A stretch of DNA of 64,000 bases from an uncultured Granulosicoccus sp. (GTDB taxonomy: Bacteria > Pseudomonadota > Gammaproteobacteria > Granulosicoccales > Granulosicoccaceae), in contig CANLXI010000018.1 in assembly GCA_947495035.1 (NCBI GenBank), positions 1-64,000 of the forward strand. Direction: 5' to 3'. The notes beneath the pieces were generated by a model. It saw only the letters and a list, made by a program, of their open reading frames with translations, had not been told where the DNA came from and did no database searches. The translations under genes and the position numbers were made by a program. The first letter of the stretch is position 1. Each line of letters begins with the position of its first letter. Of the stretch, positions 9,119-17,820 are shown one piece after another.

Positions 9119-9775
9119 CTAATCACACGCAAATTCGAACCACGCTCCCTTAGGGTCAGTAAAAAAACGATCCTCGTCATACACCGTAAAACTACATTTT
9201 GCCATTTCTTTGAGGTTTTCTTCCAAAAATTCTGCATAGATTGTTGCTGAAATTACTCGATTTTCACTTACGAGTTTGAAGAACTTCGTCCACTCTAGGC
9301 TGGAGACAGATTCGTCGCAATGCTTTGACGAGTTTTCTTTGGCAACAACATTTAGGGGATGGTAATGCGTATCGTGAGCGAGAACCTCACCGCTTTTTAC
9401 CTCTCTCGGTAGATTTGCTTCACCGTTTACGTCTTCAAATTCGAAATTCCTTTCATCGCCTGACCAAACACCTGTTTCCTTCCACTCAAGGATTATCGTG
9501 CAACCACCAACTTCAACGTCCATATTCTCCCAAATAAGAGCGTCGGATTTATTCCCTCGATTGGTATTCAAATAGCCGTTCGATTTGGCAGCCTTGACAA
9601 CAACCTCGCCAGAATCAAATTCATGCTTCGCAATGATCAACCACTTGTTGTCTATGTATTCAGTTCTAGGCTCTGAAAAAAAAGCAAAAAATACTCCGCC
9701 TACTGCAATCAAAGATAAGATTAAAGAGGGTATTGATAACACATCAATTTCACGCTTGAGCGTCCAACCGTTCAT
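9119..9775 (-). CDS. Hypothetical protein with one N-terminal membrane segment
   Basis: The 218-residue product has one hydrophobic helix near the N terminus (IPSLILSLIAVGGVFFAFF, about residues 15-33) and a hydrophilic remainder with few recognisable features, so it is probably membrane-anchored. No family was recognised. The ribosome site is weak. The stop codon lies ten bases outside the IS1380 end, so the insertion just missed the gene. Base composition is A+T-rich like the rest of the island. It precedes no obvious partner, though the TRAP-type binding protein gene lies just upstream on the same strand, about 40 bases away, so the two may be co-transcribed. Confidence 0.6.
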   Translation of the reverse strand: MNGWTLKREIDVLSIPSLILSLIAVGGVFFAFFSEPRTEYIDNKWLIIAKHEFDSGEVVVKAAKSNGYLNTNRGNKSDALIWENMDVEVGGCTIILEWKETGVWSGDERNFEFEDVNGEANLPREVKSGEVLAHDTHYHPLNVVAKENSSKHCDESVSSLEWTKFFKLVSENRVISATIYAEFLEENLKEMAKCSFTVYDEDRFFTDPKGAWFEFACD

Positions 9776-9814
9776 GAGACCAAAACTCTGCCACTTCGCC
9801 TTTTCATCTGAATA

Positions 9815-10819
9815 TTACTCGCATTTTGGCTTTGGGCGCGGTGCTGTACCTGCACACTCTGGACAAAATGCGTCAACGGATGACAAAACATCTTCATTTA
9901 CAAGTTGATCCCATCCGCTCGAAGCTATTCTCCGGAAATTCTTATAGCTATCATCAGACAAAAACCAGATAGTCATACCATTTGTCTGAGCTTCCTCGAG
10001 GCTAGAAACCTGTTTCTCGCAGCCTCTTTTTTTCCTATCACTTCCACTTAATTTTCCTGCATCAAGTACTATTTCTCTAGTCTCGTCGTCCATCGAATCT
10101 AATATCATTCTAGAAATAATGAGAAAACTAGCGTCGTACGAATGGTTTGTGAACGTAAGCGAGATTTCACGACCAGCTAAGCCATATACTTGTTCGGAAG
10201 AAATTGTTGTCTCAAAAGCTGAAAATTGACCAATGTTAAACTGGCTCCATAAATCCTTCCAACCAACCGCCGAGGTAGAAAATCCAATGCTATTGGATAG
10301 CGATTCAAGCCCACTAGCATTCATGACCCTAACTTCTCGCCGGGCTAGATCTCTGGCCTCTGTTACTGGACTATCAGAGTAAATCTGGGCTGGTTTTTCT
10401 GACCAGAATGTTATTGGAACGAGTCCGTTCTCAGTAAGCGGCTCAATAACTTGAGCACTCGATTCGCTCATCATAAAGTCATGCAGTATTTCGGAGTCTC
10501 GGAATAAGAATGGGACCTGAAACAAATACATACTATCGCCGAATTGATGCAATTGATTTGTTGGTACTATCGATAATTCTAACAGGCCATTCGAAAGTGC
10601 AGTCACGGCATCGGAAGACTCATAAAGCGAAGAAGACGGAAATAATTCAACGCAAGTTTCCCCATCCGTCCTATCTTCGACTACACTCTCAAAAAGTTCA
10701 GCGCTCGCTAAATCATCTGGATCGTTGGAAGGTACGTTCAACTTTAAAGTATTCTCACAGGCGTGACCCGGCAGCGCAGTCAAAAGAAGAAAAGCTGACA
10801 AGTAAAATGAGTAATGCAT
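9815..10819 (-). CDS. Orphan TRAP-type (DctP-like) solute-binding protein
   Basis: The start at ATG 10819 has GAGAGGA six bases upstream. The 334-residue protein has a signal peptide (SFYLSAFLLLTALPGHA) and the DctP fold pattern: an early strand NTLKLNVPS, then a mid-protein VPFLFRDSEILHDFM helix, then EVRVMNASGLESLSNSIGF and a later FSAFETT segment. DctP proteins deliver organic acids to a DctQM permease, but no dctQ or dctM is nearby. It is followed by a small membrane-anchored protein. It may serve a distant permease or act as a sensor subunit. The extra C-terminal cysteine/proline tail (AFCPECAGTAPRPKPKCE) is unusual. Confidence 0.75.
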   Translation of the reverse strand: MHYSFYLSAFLLLTALPGHACENTLKLNVPSNDPDDLASAELFESVVEDRTDGETCVELFPSSSLYESSDAVTALSNGLLELSIVPTNQLHQFGDSMYLFQVPFLFRDSEILHDFMMSESSAQVIEPLTENGLVPITFWSEKPAQIYSDSPVTEARDLARREVRVMNASGLESLSNSIGFSTSAVGWKDLWSQFNIGQFSAFETTISSEQVYGLAGREISLTFTNHSYDASFLIISRMILDSMDDETREIVLDAGKLSGSDRKKRGCEKQVSSLEEAQTNGMTIWFLSDDSYKNFRRIASSGWDQLVNEDVLSSVDAFCPECAGTAPRPKPKCE

Positions 10820-11130
10820 TTGATAATCCTCTCTGATTTATAAAAAGTAGGAATCGACGCTGATCTGCGAACGCAATCTAAGCCACAAACGACTTACCGA
10901 ACAATCGTTAAGAGCTGCTGCAAAAACTATTCTGACCGAGAGGGCCACCCAACGGCTAATGCGACAGGTTTATGCACCAAATAGAGAACGCCAGCTCCAA
11001 TACTGATACCAGACTTAACAAAAACCCAATCATTTCATGCTTCGAACTTCAGAAATTGGCCGAAAGCAGTCCAAGAAATAAATATCGGAAACTGAAATCG
11101 GCAGATTACATTCACATTCTAATAACTAAT
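10820..11130. other. Gene-free A+T-rich stretch
   Basis: These 311 bases lie upstream of the DctP-like gene and downstream of the GIY-YIG gene. A short rightward open frame (10972-11178) lacks a ribosome site and runs into the end of the neighbouring gene, so I do not call it. The promoter of the DctP-like gene is probably within the first 100 bases, but I see no strong -35/-10 pair. Confidence 0.5.
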
Positions 11131-12735
11131 TCAGACCTCCCCCTCAATCACCCTATTCCTCAACCGCATAGCCTCTGAATAATCATCATCCTCAAACCCT
11201 TCTCGCTTCAACACAACTGGCTCATCCATCAGTCCGTTGATCGCCTCTTCAATCTGATTCAGTTCCACGCGGAAGAATTCCTTCCGGTTATTGACTACGT
11301 TCACGCGTTTATCATCAAAATGCTGATGCAGCTCGTTCTCCATCCTGGGAGCATCTTCCGAGTAGATGATGCCGTGCACATCGAATGAAAATGGCACGCT
11401 GGCATCTCCCAGTTCCTTCACTCGGTCCATCGGATCGAGCCTGCGTGTCAAGCCTATCTTGTAAACACCCTTGCCGAATGAGCCTTCATTGCTGATCACG
11501 TAAATGAATCCACAGCGTGTCTGTTGTGCCATGCTCATCGCGCGCTGCTCGTTCTGGCGGGCACCTTCCAGCATTTCCTCTAGATACCGGATTCGCTCCT
11601 GCTGTTCCAGTGTCTGCTCTTCTGTCGCGCCGGAGATCTCTTCTCGCGCTTTCTCCAGCATCTGCTGGTAGGCCTTTTCTTCTTCCTGCGCCTTTTTCAG
11701 CGCAGCATCGTATTCACGCTGAGCCTTGCGCTCCTCTCTCAACTGCTCCCGTTGCTGCCGCTGTTCTTCTGCTTCCTCTCTGGCCTTGTACTTGTCCTGA
11801 TAGATGAGCGTGCATTCGCGTAGCTTGGATTCCACATACTCAAGGGATATTCCAAAACGCTGGTCGTTCATCAGCTTTTCGAGGTCATGAGCCAACTTGC
11901 CAACGCGCTCAACGGTTCGAGCGTAATTGGAGTGTCTGATCGTTGCGAACAGCTTGTCGCACTCCAAATTGAATGACCTGATCAGCAGCTTTCCGTGCCG
12001 GGACGCCTGTGCTCGCTCGGAGGCATCCTTCAATACATCCATCCCCGTCAGTTCTTTCTTTTCGCTGATCAAGGCTCTTTGAAAGTCTCTCTCTCGCTTG
12101 ATCTCTATCTTGAATCGATCACTGCTCTGATGCAGATATTCAGGCTCCTGATAATGTGCATAGGCCACCAGACTGTTCTGGCGATCATACAGGTCAAGCT
12201 CCAGCCTGAGACTTTGCAACTGCCGCTCCGCGCGCACCAGCTCCTCGGATTTCTCGGCAACTTTCCCCTGCAGATTCGCATAATGCTCATGCAGCGGTCC
12301 GGTGTTATCGAGAACACTCACGATATCCGAATGCCGGGATTCGAGCCGCTCGACATCGTCTTGCAAAGCTGCCTGCCGCTGTTGCAGCTCTTCGTAGACG
12401 GGGCGCATCTCGGCCGCTCGTTGCGAAATGGCACAGACCTCCGCATTCAACTGCTGTAGATCACTAGTCGCCCGCCGCCTGTCGTGTGCCGTTTCTTCCT
12501 GCCAGGCCAGAAATCCGGATTGCCGCTCCTCGAACTCGTTATCAAGCTCTACCAGCGACCGGTATACCCGGTTATAGCCGTGTCGAAACCGGTGATTGCG
12601 ATATCGACTGACGCAATAACAGGCGAGTAGAAAGACGATCAGACCGCCTAGCGCAATCAGAAGATGTGTAGCGGGAACACGTAGATAACCATCCACCATC
12701 CCCCACCTGGGAAAATTTTCCAGTAGCCATTCCAT
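11131..12735 (-). CDS. Membrane-anchored DUF4041 / T5orf172 GIY-YIG nuclease (SNIPE-like)
   Basis: I use the ATG at 12735, one base after the stop of the upstream gene, which suggests coupled translation. The 534-residue protein has one N-terminal transmembrane helix (about residues 25-43, LLIALGGLIVFLLACY). A long coiled coil follows, then a DUF4041-like region around residues 185-310 (DLYDRQNSLVAYAHYQEPEY), a second charged coiled coil, and a C-terminal T5orf172/GIY-YIG domain (GFIYVISNEGS, VYKIGLTRR, with the glutamate in MENELHQHF). This order matches SNIPE, described in E. coli as an inner-membrane nuclease that cuts phage DNA during entry. Anti-phage function here is inferred from architecture and the mobile neighbourhood. 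Confidence 0.82.
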   Translation of the reverse strand: MEWLLENFPRWGMVDGYLRVPATHLLIALGGLIVFLLACYCVSRYRNHRFRHGYNRVYRSLVELDNEFEERQSGFLAWQEETAHDRRRATSDLQQLNAEVCAISQRAAEMRPVYEELQQRQAALQDDVERLESRHSDIVSVLDNTGPLHEHYANLQGKVAEKSEELVRAERQLQSLRLELDLYDRQNSLVAYAHYQEPEYLHQSSDRFKIEIKRERDFQRALISEKKELTGMDVLKDASERAQASRHGKLLIRSFNLECDKLFATIRHSNYARTVERVGKLAHDLEKLMNDQRFGISLEYVESKLRECTLIYQDKYKAREEAEEQRQQREQLREERKAQREYDAALKKAQEEEKAYQQMLEKAREEISGATEEQTLEQQERIRYLEEMLEGARQNEQRAMSMAQQTRCGFIYVISNEGSFGKGVYKIGLTRRLDPMDRVKELGDASVPFSFDVHGIIYSEDAPRMENELHQHFDDKRVNVVNNRKEFFRVELNQIEEAINGLMDEPVVLKREGFEDDDYSEAMRLRNRVIEGEV

Positions 12736-12736
12736 G

Positions 12737-13132
12737 CTACTCAACCACCGAATCGATATAGCGCTTGCACAAGCTGTCGCGAGCCTTCACTCGCCGTTCC
12801 AGTGCTTGCTTACCTGCTGCAATGACAGCCTGGCGTGCGGCCTTGTCCCTGGCCTTCTGGCGCGCGATTTGTTCCTTTTCCTTCAGCGTCCGGCTACGCG
12901 CTTGTCTCTCCTGCTCCCTCAGTTCGGCAACTCGCTGCCGTTCCAGAGTCGCTTCTGCTTTCAGCTGCGCAGTGCGTTGTCGCTTTTCTTCACGCGCGAC
13001 TTCACGTTCATGGCGCGCCTGCGCTGCAGCGGCCTTGCGTTCTTGCCGTTCACGCTCTCGCGCAGCTCGTCTTTGAGCCTTGTCGACTTCCTTCAACGCC
13101 TTGATGACAAGGCGACCAAAACTCCTTGCCAT
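12737..13132 (-). CDS. Small basic coiled-coil protein, partner of the GIY-YIG gene
   Basis: The ATG at 13132 has AGGA eight bases upstream. The 131-residue product begins MARSFGRLVIKALKEVDKAQ and is then one long helix of Arg/Lys/Glu/Ala/Gln, highly charged and strongly basic. There is no signal peptide or membrane segment, so it is cytoplasmic. Its TAG stop ends one base before the ATG of the DUF4041/GIY-YIG gene, so the two form an operon. The helical composition matches the second coiled coil of that nuclease, which suggests direct pairing. No family was recognised; nucleic-acid binding through its basic surface is possible. Confidence 0.7.
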   Translation of the reverse strand: MARSFGRLVIKALKEVDKAQRRAARERERQERKAAAAQARHEREVAREEKRQRTAQLKAEATLERQRVAELREQERQARSRTLKEKEQIARQKARDKAARQAVIAAGKQALERRVKARDSLCKRYIDSVVE

Positions 13133-13419
13133 GGTCGCATCCTGCAAATCCAGTAATAAACATGATCAGCGAACCACGACACCAGTCGGTTGAGTTTCTT
13201 TCAAACCGAAGACGCTCGCCTGTCTACCCTGCAATATATCAGACAGCTTTCGTCAAAATCCACTCGAATAACCTCCCCTTTATATGAGTGGGTTTATCCG
13301 TGGTCCCGTCGGCTCACAACTCGATGATCATCGCTTGCCACATCGATCAATGACAGCGGAACCTCTCAATCGAGCTGACCATCAGCGCTACTCCTTCTTA
13401 CTTCGGTTAGTAGCCTCCA

Positions 13420-15030
13420 TCACCCCAGCGGCGGCATCAACACACACTGCTCCCGTTCCAGGTTCTGATGCCAGAGGGTGTTGGCAAGATCGCAGCCATT
13501 GACATCCCAACGACGAATCTCGGATACCGTCACGCCATCCACGGTGGACACCAGCTGGTAGGTCTCCGGATCGCCCGTACCGGCCAGCACTTCGAGCGTA
13601 TCACCCGTGTCGCTGACAATACGCAGGCGACCGCTGTCGAACCAGGGTGCTTCTTCGCCACGGCCATCGAATACCGCGTCAATGTCGAGCGTCTGCCCAT
13701 CGGTCCAACTGGCACTCACCGTAAACGTGGAATTCAGGCGATTCAAGGAATGCCAACCCGTTTCGGGGTCGAACCGATTGAAGCGATGATCCCAGTCTCT
13801 GACTGTCACTTCGACATCCCCGTCGGTGCAATCGTACTGCCCGTTTTCAATCCGCAGATAGCGACGCACGGTATAACGGTCGCTCGTACCGATCTGACGA
13901 TGCGAGGTGTTGTCCTGAATCGAGGAGGCCGTCATCGTTTCACGAACATCTCCCTGCTCGACAACCAGTGCATCGTACGCGCCGCGATAACCTGTCCAGG
14001 TATTACCGCCATAATCAAAGCCGTCGTACTGATTGGTGTATGTGCCGAACCCTGACAACAGTCGATACCCCGGAATATTGCAGTCACTCACATTGAAGCC
14101 ATGCCTGTAATAGGCGTGATAACCGAACTCGACTCGATGCTCGACACTGCCTCCATCGACGCAGCCTCGACGGTACAGCACATCTGACTCATACGTGGAA
14201 TTACTACTGCCTTCCAGAAACTCCTCCGAGATGTAGTTGCCTGCCGAGGTGCGGTTGAGAAAGCGCAAGGTACCCTGATGCTCGGTCAATCCGTTATTGC
14301 GCATCAGGACAGTGAGCTGCTGAAGAAGACCGCCAGCACGGTCGAGCGACAGCAAGGCATCATCGCCAGGCTCGCTCGGATTGCCATCGCCACCCTCACC
14401 ATCGCCGGCTGCCAGTGTCAACGCGCTTGGCGCCGAACTCGTGCCAGCCGCATTGCGTGCAACCAGCGTGACCTGCAACTGACCCGATTCATCGCGATAG
14501 GCCGTTTCGTCGCCGATGAAAAAGCTGGTGCCATCGGTACTGCCAACGGCCTCGCCATTGATCTCCACATCGTACTGGTAGGCTTGTCCCTGGACACGAT
14601 CCCAGAAGAGCTCGAACGCCTGCGAGGAATAACGACTACTGCGTAGACCGCCTGGGGCTGCCAGTGCTGCCGAGTTGAAGGGCGGTGTTGCCGAACCGGT
14701 GTCGATACTTGCACTGACGCTTGACGAACGCTCGCCGCTACTGCTGATGGAGGCAATGGTGAATTCGTTTGCGGTGCCAGGCTGCAGGTCCGCGATGAAC
14801 AGACTCAGAGCATCGCGTGTGTCAAGTACTTCACCATTACGGGTGATCTCGTATCCGCTGACATGACCATTATCGGTACTGGCACGATCCCAGAACAGTT
14901 CAGCGGCCGTGTGAGAATAGACGGCATATCGAAGGTTGCCGGGGGCCGTGGTGTCTGCCTGCGCTCCGGTTGCCAGCAAAACGCCGGTGGCAAGAAAAGC
15001 GCCCTGCACGAGTCGTCCTGAATTCTTCAT
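13420..15030 (-). CDS. Secreted FN3 protein with cysteine-pair C-terminal domain (copy A)
   Basis: The ATG at 15030 has a strong GGAGG site. The 536-residue protein has a signal peptide ending LLATGAQA. Two FN3-like modules (about residues 29-110 and 123-207) follow, each with the YSxxAxELFWDR signature, then a Gly/Asp/Pro linker, then the family domain with Cys290 in CVDGGS and Cys317 in SDC. A GRLRIVSDTGDTLEVLAGTG segment follows near the end. It lies 200 bases downstream of a close paralogue on the same strand, and long stretches of the N-terminal half are almost identical at DNA level. The role is unknown; FN3 modules suggest a cell-surface or extracellular binding protein. Confidence 0.82.
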   Translation of the reverse strand: MKNSGRLVQGAFLATGVLLATGAQADTTAPGNLRYAVYSHTAAELFWDRASTDNGHVSGYEITRNGEVLDTRDALSLFIADLQPGTANEFTIASISSSGERSSSVSASIDTGSATPPFNSAALAAPGGLRSSRYSSQAFELFWDRVQGQAYQYDVEINGEAVGSTDGTSFFIGDETAYRDESGQLQVTLVARNAAGTSSAPSALTLAAGDGEGGDGNPSEPGDDALLSLDRAGGLLQQLTVLMRNNGLTEHQGTLRFLNRTSAGNYISEEFLEGSSNSTYESDVLYRRGCVDGGSVEHRVEFGYHAYYRHGFNVSDCNIPGYRLLSGFGTYTNQYDGFDYGGNTWTGYRGAYDALVVEQGDVRETMTASSIQDNTSHRQIGTSDRYTVRRYLRIENGQYDCTDGDVEVTVRDWDHRFNRFDPETGWHSLNRLNSTFTVSASWTDGQTLDIDAVFDGRGEEAPWFDSGRLRIVSDTGDTLEVLAGTGDPETYQLVSTVDGVTVSEIRRWDVNGCDLANTLWHQNLEREQCVLMPPLG

Positions 15031-15228
15031 CCTTTTCCTCCGTTTGCGGTTGGTCCAGCGACTTCAGAAAATCATTCTATTGCGTGGACCATGCGCTGAC
15101 TTGGTAATAATGGCCACGGCAACTCAGACAGGTATCATCGAAATCCACTCGTATGACTGCCCCTTTTTGCTTGAGCAGGCCTATCTGAAGGCTCAGCAAT
15201 ACAGAGTGGACCGTACGGCAGAACCTGA

Positions 15229-16839
15229 TCACCCAAGCGGAGGCATCAGCACACACTGTTCCCGCTCAAGGTCTTGCTGCCAATAGGTGTTGACCAGCTC
15301 ACAGCCGTTGACATCCCAGCGACGAATCTCGGATACCGTCACGCCATTCACGGTGGACACCAGCTGATAGGTCTCCGGGTCGCCCGTGCCAGCCAGCACT
15401 TCAAGCGTGTCACCCGTGTCGCTGACAATGCGCAGACGACCGCTGTCGAACCAGGGGGCTTCCTCGCCGCGCCCATCGAACACCGCGTCGATTTCAAGCG
15501 TCTGCCCGTCAGTCCAGCCTGCGCTGACGGTGAAGGTGGCATTCAGACGATTGAAAGCATGCAGCGCCGTTTCCGGGTCGAATCGGTTGAAGCGAAGATT
15601 CCAGTCACGCACCATCAATTCGTCTTCACCCTGTTGGTAGTCGTATTCCCCGTTTTCGATGCGCAAATAGCGACGCACGTTATAAAGATCGCTGGAACTG
15701 ATCTGTCCCAGCGAGGTGTTGTCCTGAACCAAGGAGGCCGTCATCGTCTCACGGGTATCTCCGTGCTCCATAACCAGTGCATCGTACGCCCCGGAACTAC
15801 CTGTCCAGACATTACCCGCATAATTGAAACCATCGTACGCATTGGTGTATGTGCCGTACCCGGAAACAAACCGATTATCCGGAACCTGGCAATCGTTCAT
15901 GATGAAGCCGTGTCTGTAAAAGCCGTGATAAGCGTATTCAACGCGGTGCTCGACGCTGCCACCGTCAACACATTCACGTCGATACAGCGTATCGGACGAG
16001 TAGTAATAGTTACTGGTGCCTTCCAGAAACTCTTCCGAAATGAAGTTACCTGCTCCAATACTGTTGAGGACGCGCAGGGTGTCCTGATGTTCGACAAGAC
16101 CATTACTGCGCACCAATTCGGTGAGTTGCTGAAGAAGAGCGCCAGCACGTTCGAGCGACAACAAGGCATCATCGCCAGGCTCGCTCGGATTGCCATCGCC
16201 ACCCTCACCATCGCCGGCTGCCAGTGTCAACGCGCTTGGCGCCGAACTCGTGCCAGCTGCATTGCGTGCCACCAGCGAAACCTGCAACTGACCCGATCCA
16301 TCGCGATAGGTTGTTTCATCACCGACGAAGAAGCTGGTGCCATCGGTACTGCCAACGGCCTCGCCATTGATCTCCACATCATATTGGTAGGCTTGTCCCT
16401 GAACACGATCCCAGAAGAGCTCGAACGCCTGCGAGGAATAACGACTACTGCGTAGACCGCCTGGGGCTGCCAGTGCTGCCGAGTTGAAGGGCGGTGTTGC
16501 CGAACCGGTGTCGATACTTGCACTGACGCTTGACGAGCGCTCGCCGCTACTGCTGATGGAAGTAATGGTGAATTCGTTCACGGTGCCGGGCTGAAGATCC
16601 GCGATGAACAGACTCAGACCATCGCGTGTATCGAGTACCTCGCCATTGCGAGTGATCTCGTAACCGCTGACATGACCATTATCGGTACTGGCGCGATCCC
16701 AGAACAGTTCAGCGGCCGTGTGCGAATAGACAGAATAACGAAGATTGCCGGGGGCCGTGGTGTCTGCCAGCGCGCCGGTTGACAGCAAGATGCCCGTGGC
16801 AAGAGAAACGCCCTGCACAACTCGTCCCGATTCCTTCAT
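15229..16839 (-). CDS. Secreted FN3 protein with cysteine-pair C-terminal domain (copy B)
   Basis: The ATG at 16839 follows a GGTGA site and opens a signal peptide ending STGALA; a further-upstream start at 16866 is less likely. At 536 residues it has the same length and order as copy A: two FN3-like modules, an acidic Gly-rich linker and the C-terminal domain with the cysteine pair (CVDGGS, then NDC). The copies differ mainly in the middle of the C-terminal domain, and their FN3 parts are nearly identical. A TATAAT-like hexamer (complement of 16883-16888) about 45 bases upstream may be its -10 box, and a TAGAAT variant stands in the matching place before copy A. Confidence 0.82.
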   Translation of the reverse strand: MKESGRVVQGVSLATGILLSTGALADTTAPGNLRYSVYSHTAAELFWDRASTDNGHVSGYEITRNGEVLDTRDGLSLFIADLQPGTVNEFTITSISSSGERSSSVSASIDTGSATPPFNSAALAAPGGLRSSRYSSQAFELFWDRVQGQAYQYDVEINGEAVGSTDGTSFFVGDETTYRDGSGQLQVSLVARNAAGTSSAPSALTLAAGDGEGGDGNPSEPGDDALLSLERAGALLQQLTELVRSNGLVEHQDTLRVLNSIGAGNFISEEFLEGTSNYYYSSDTLYRRECVDGGSVEHRVEYAYHGFYRHGFIMNDCQVPDNRFVSGYGTYTNAYDGFNYAGNVWTGSSGAYDALVMEHGDTRETMTASLVQDNTSLGQISSSDLYNVRRYLRIENGEYDYQQGEDELMVRDWNLRFNRFDPETALHAFNRLNATFTVSAGWTDGQTLEIDAVFDGRGEEAPWFDSGRLRIVSDTGDTLEVLAGTGDPETYQLVSTVNGVTVSEIRRWDVNGCELVNTYWQQDLEREQCVLMPPLG

Positions 16840-17112
16840 CCTTTTCACCCGTTTGCGGTTGGTCAAGCAAATTCAGATAATCATTATATTGCATGAATCA
16901 ACGGCGGGCCTGGTAATAGTGGCGAGGTTAACCGAGAGTCGTTGCTCGAAGATATTCTGATAACGTTGAGCTGCGACAAGGATTCCATCGAGCCCTCCCA
17001 CCGCCAGAGACGGCATGAACTGCAACGGCAGTCTATCCGGACGTCATTCGTTCATGATGACGCATAACAATCGTCTTCAATCGAACACCATGAACGGTGT
17101 CCATCAGAATCC

Positions 17113-17748
17113 ATGGGCAGAATCGGAATACTGGCATACGGCTCCCTGATAGAAGATCCGGGAATCGAACTCGGACCGCTGATTGTCAACCGAGTCGTCG
17201 ATGTGAAAACACCTTTCAACATCGAATTTGCGCGATCGAGCCGAACCCGCGATGGCGCTCCAACGGTGGTGCCTGTGGTTGGCTTCGGTGCGGCGGTAAT
17301 GGGTGTGGTTCTGGTCCTCGATGAATCCATTGATATCGAGCTTGCACGAGACCTGCTGTGGCGAAGAGAAACCCGAAGCGAAGGCTCGAACCGGCATTAC
17401 CGGCATGCCAAGCGCCCGGTATCGAACCAGATCGTGGTTGCGCAGGTTGAGGACTTTCACAATGTGGATACCGTCCTGTACACCAGCATTACGTCCAACA
17501 TCCCGAACCCAACGCCACCAATACTGGCCCGCCTGGCCATCAACAGCGCCGCTGGATATGCCGGTTCAATGGGGCGGGACGGCATAAGCTATCTGATTTC
17601 GTTGAAAAGACAGCTTATCGAAACCCCTCTGATGACCGACTACGAAGCTGAAATCCTGAAACTACTCGGCGCATCTTCCCTGCGCGGTGCACTGCAGCAT
17701 GTACGAGAAATCGCCACCACCGGACAGGCACCACCCACGATTTTCTGA
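17113..17748 (+). CDS. Gamma-glutamylcyclotransferase-like protein
   Basis: The N terminus IGILAYGSLIEDPG carries the YGSL loop that defines the GGCT (AIG2-like) fold and binds the gamma-glutamyl substrate. Family members release 5-oxoproline from gamma-glutamyl compounds. The 211-residue length is longer than the smallest GGCT enzymes, with an added C-terminal helical part. No signal peptide is present, so it is cytoplasmic. It converges with a class II glutamine amidotransferase-type hydrolase only about 70 bases away; that also suggests gamma-glutamyl chemistry. The exact start is uncertain because no clear ribosome site precedes the ATG. Confidence 0.72.
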   Translation: MGRIGILAYGSLIEDPGIELGPLIVNRVVDVKTPFNIEFARSSRTRDGAPTVVPVVGFGAAVMGVVLVLDESIDIELARDLLWRRETRSEGSNRHYRHAKRPVSNQIVVAQVEDFHNVDTVLYTSITSNIPNPTPPILARLAINSAAGYAGSMGRDGISYLISLKRQLIETPLMTDYEAEILKLLGASSLRGALQHVREIATTGQAPPTIF

Positions 17749-17820
17749 ATGTTCTAGACGATCGCACTGTGATGAGCCATGGGACGGCAGCAATCCTAAC
17801 CGCACTCCGGCGTCACCCAT

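Noticed and set aside
10972..11178. Short rightward open frame
   Set aside because: No ribosome site, no resemblance, and it ends inside the GIY-YIG gene.
15274..16455. Long rightward open frame antisense to FN3 copy B
   Set aside because: No ribosome site, no family resemblance; it mirrors the GC-rich coding frame of the secreted protein, and copy A has only a shorter counterpart.
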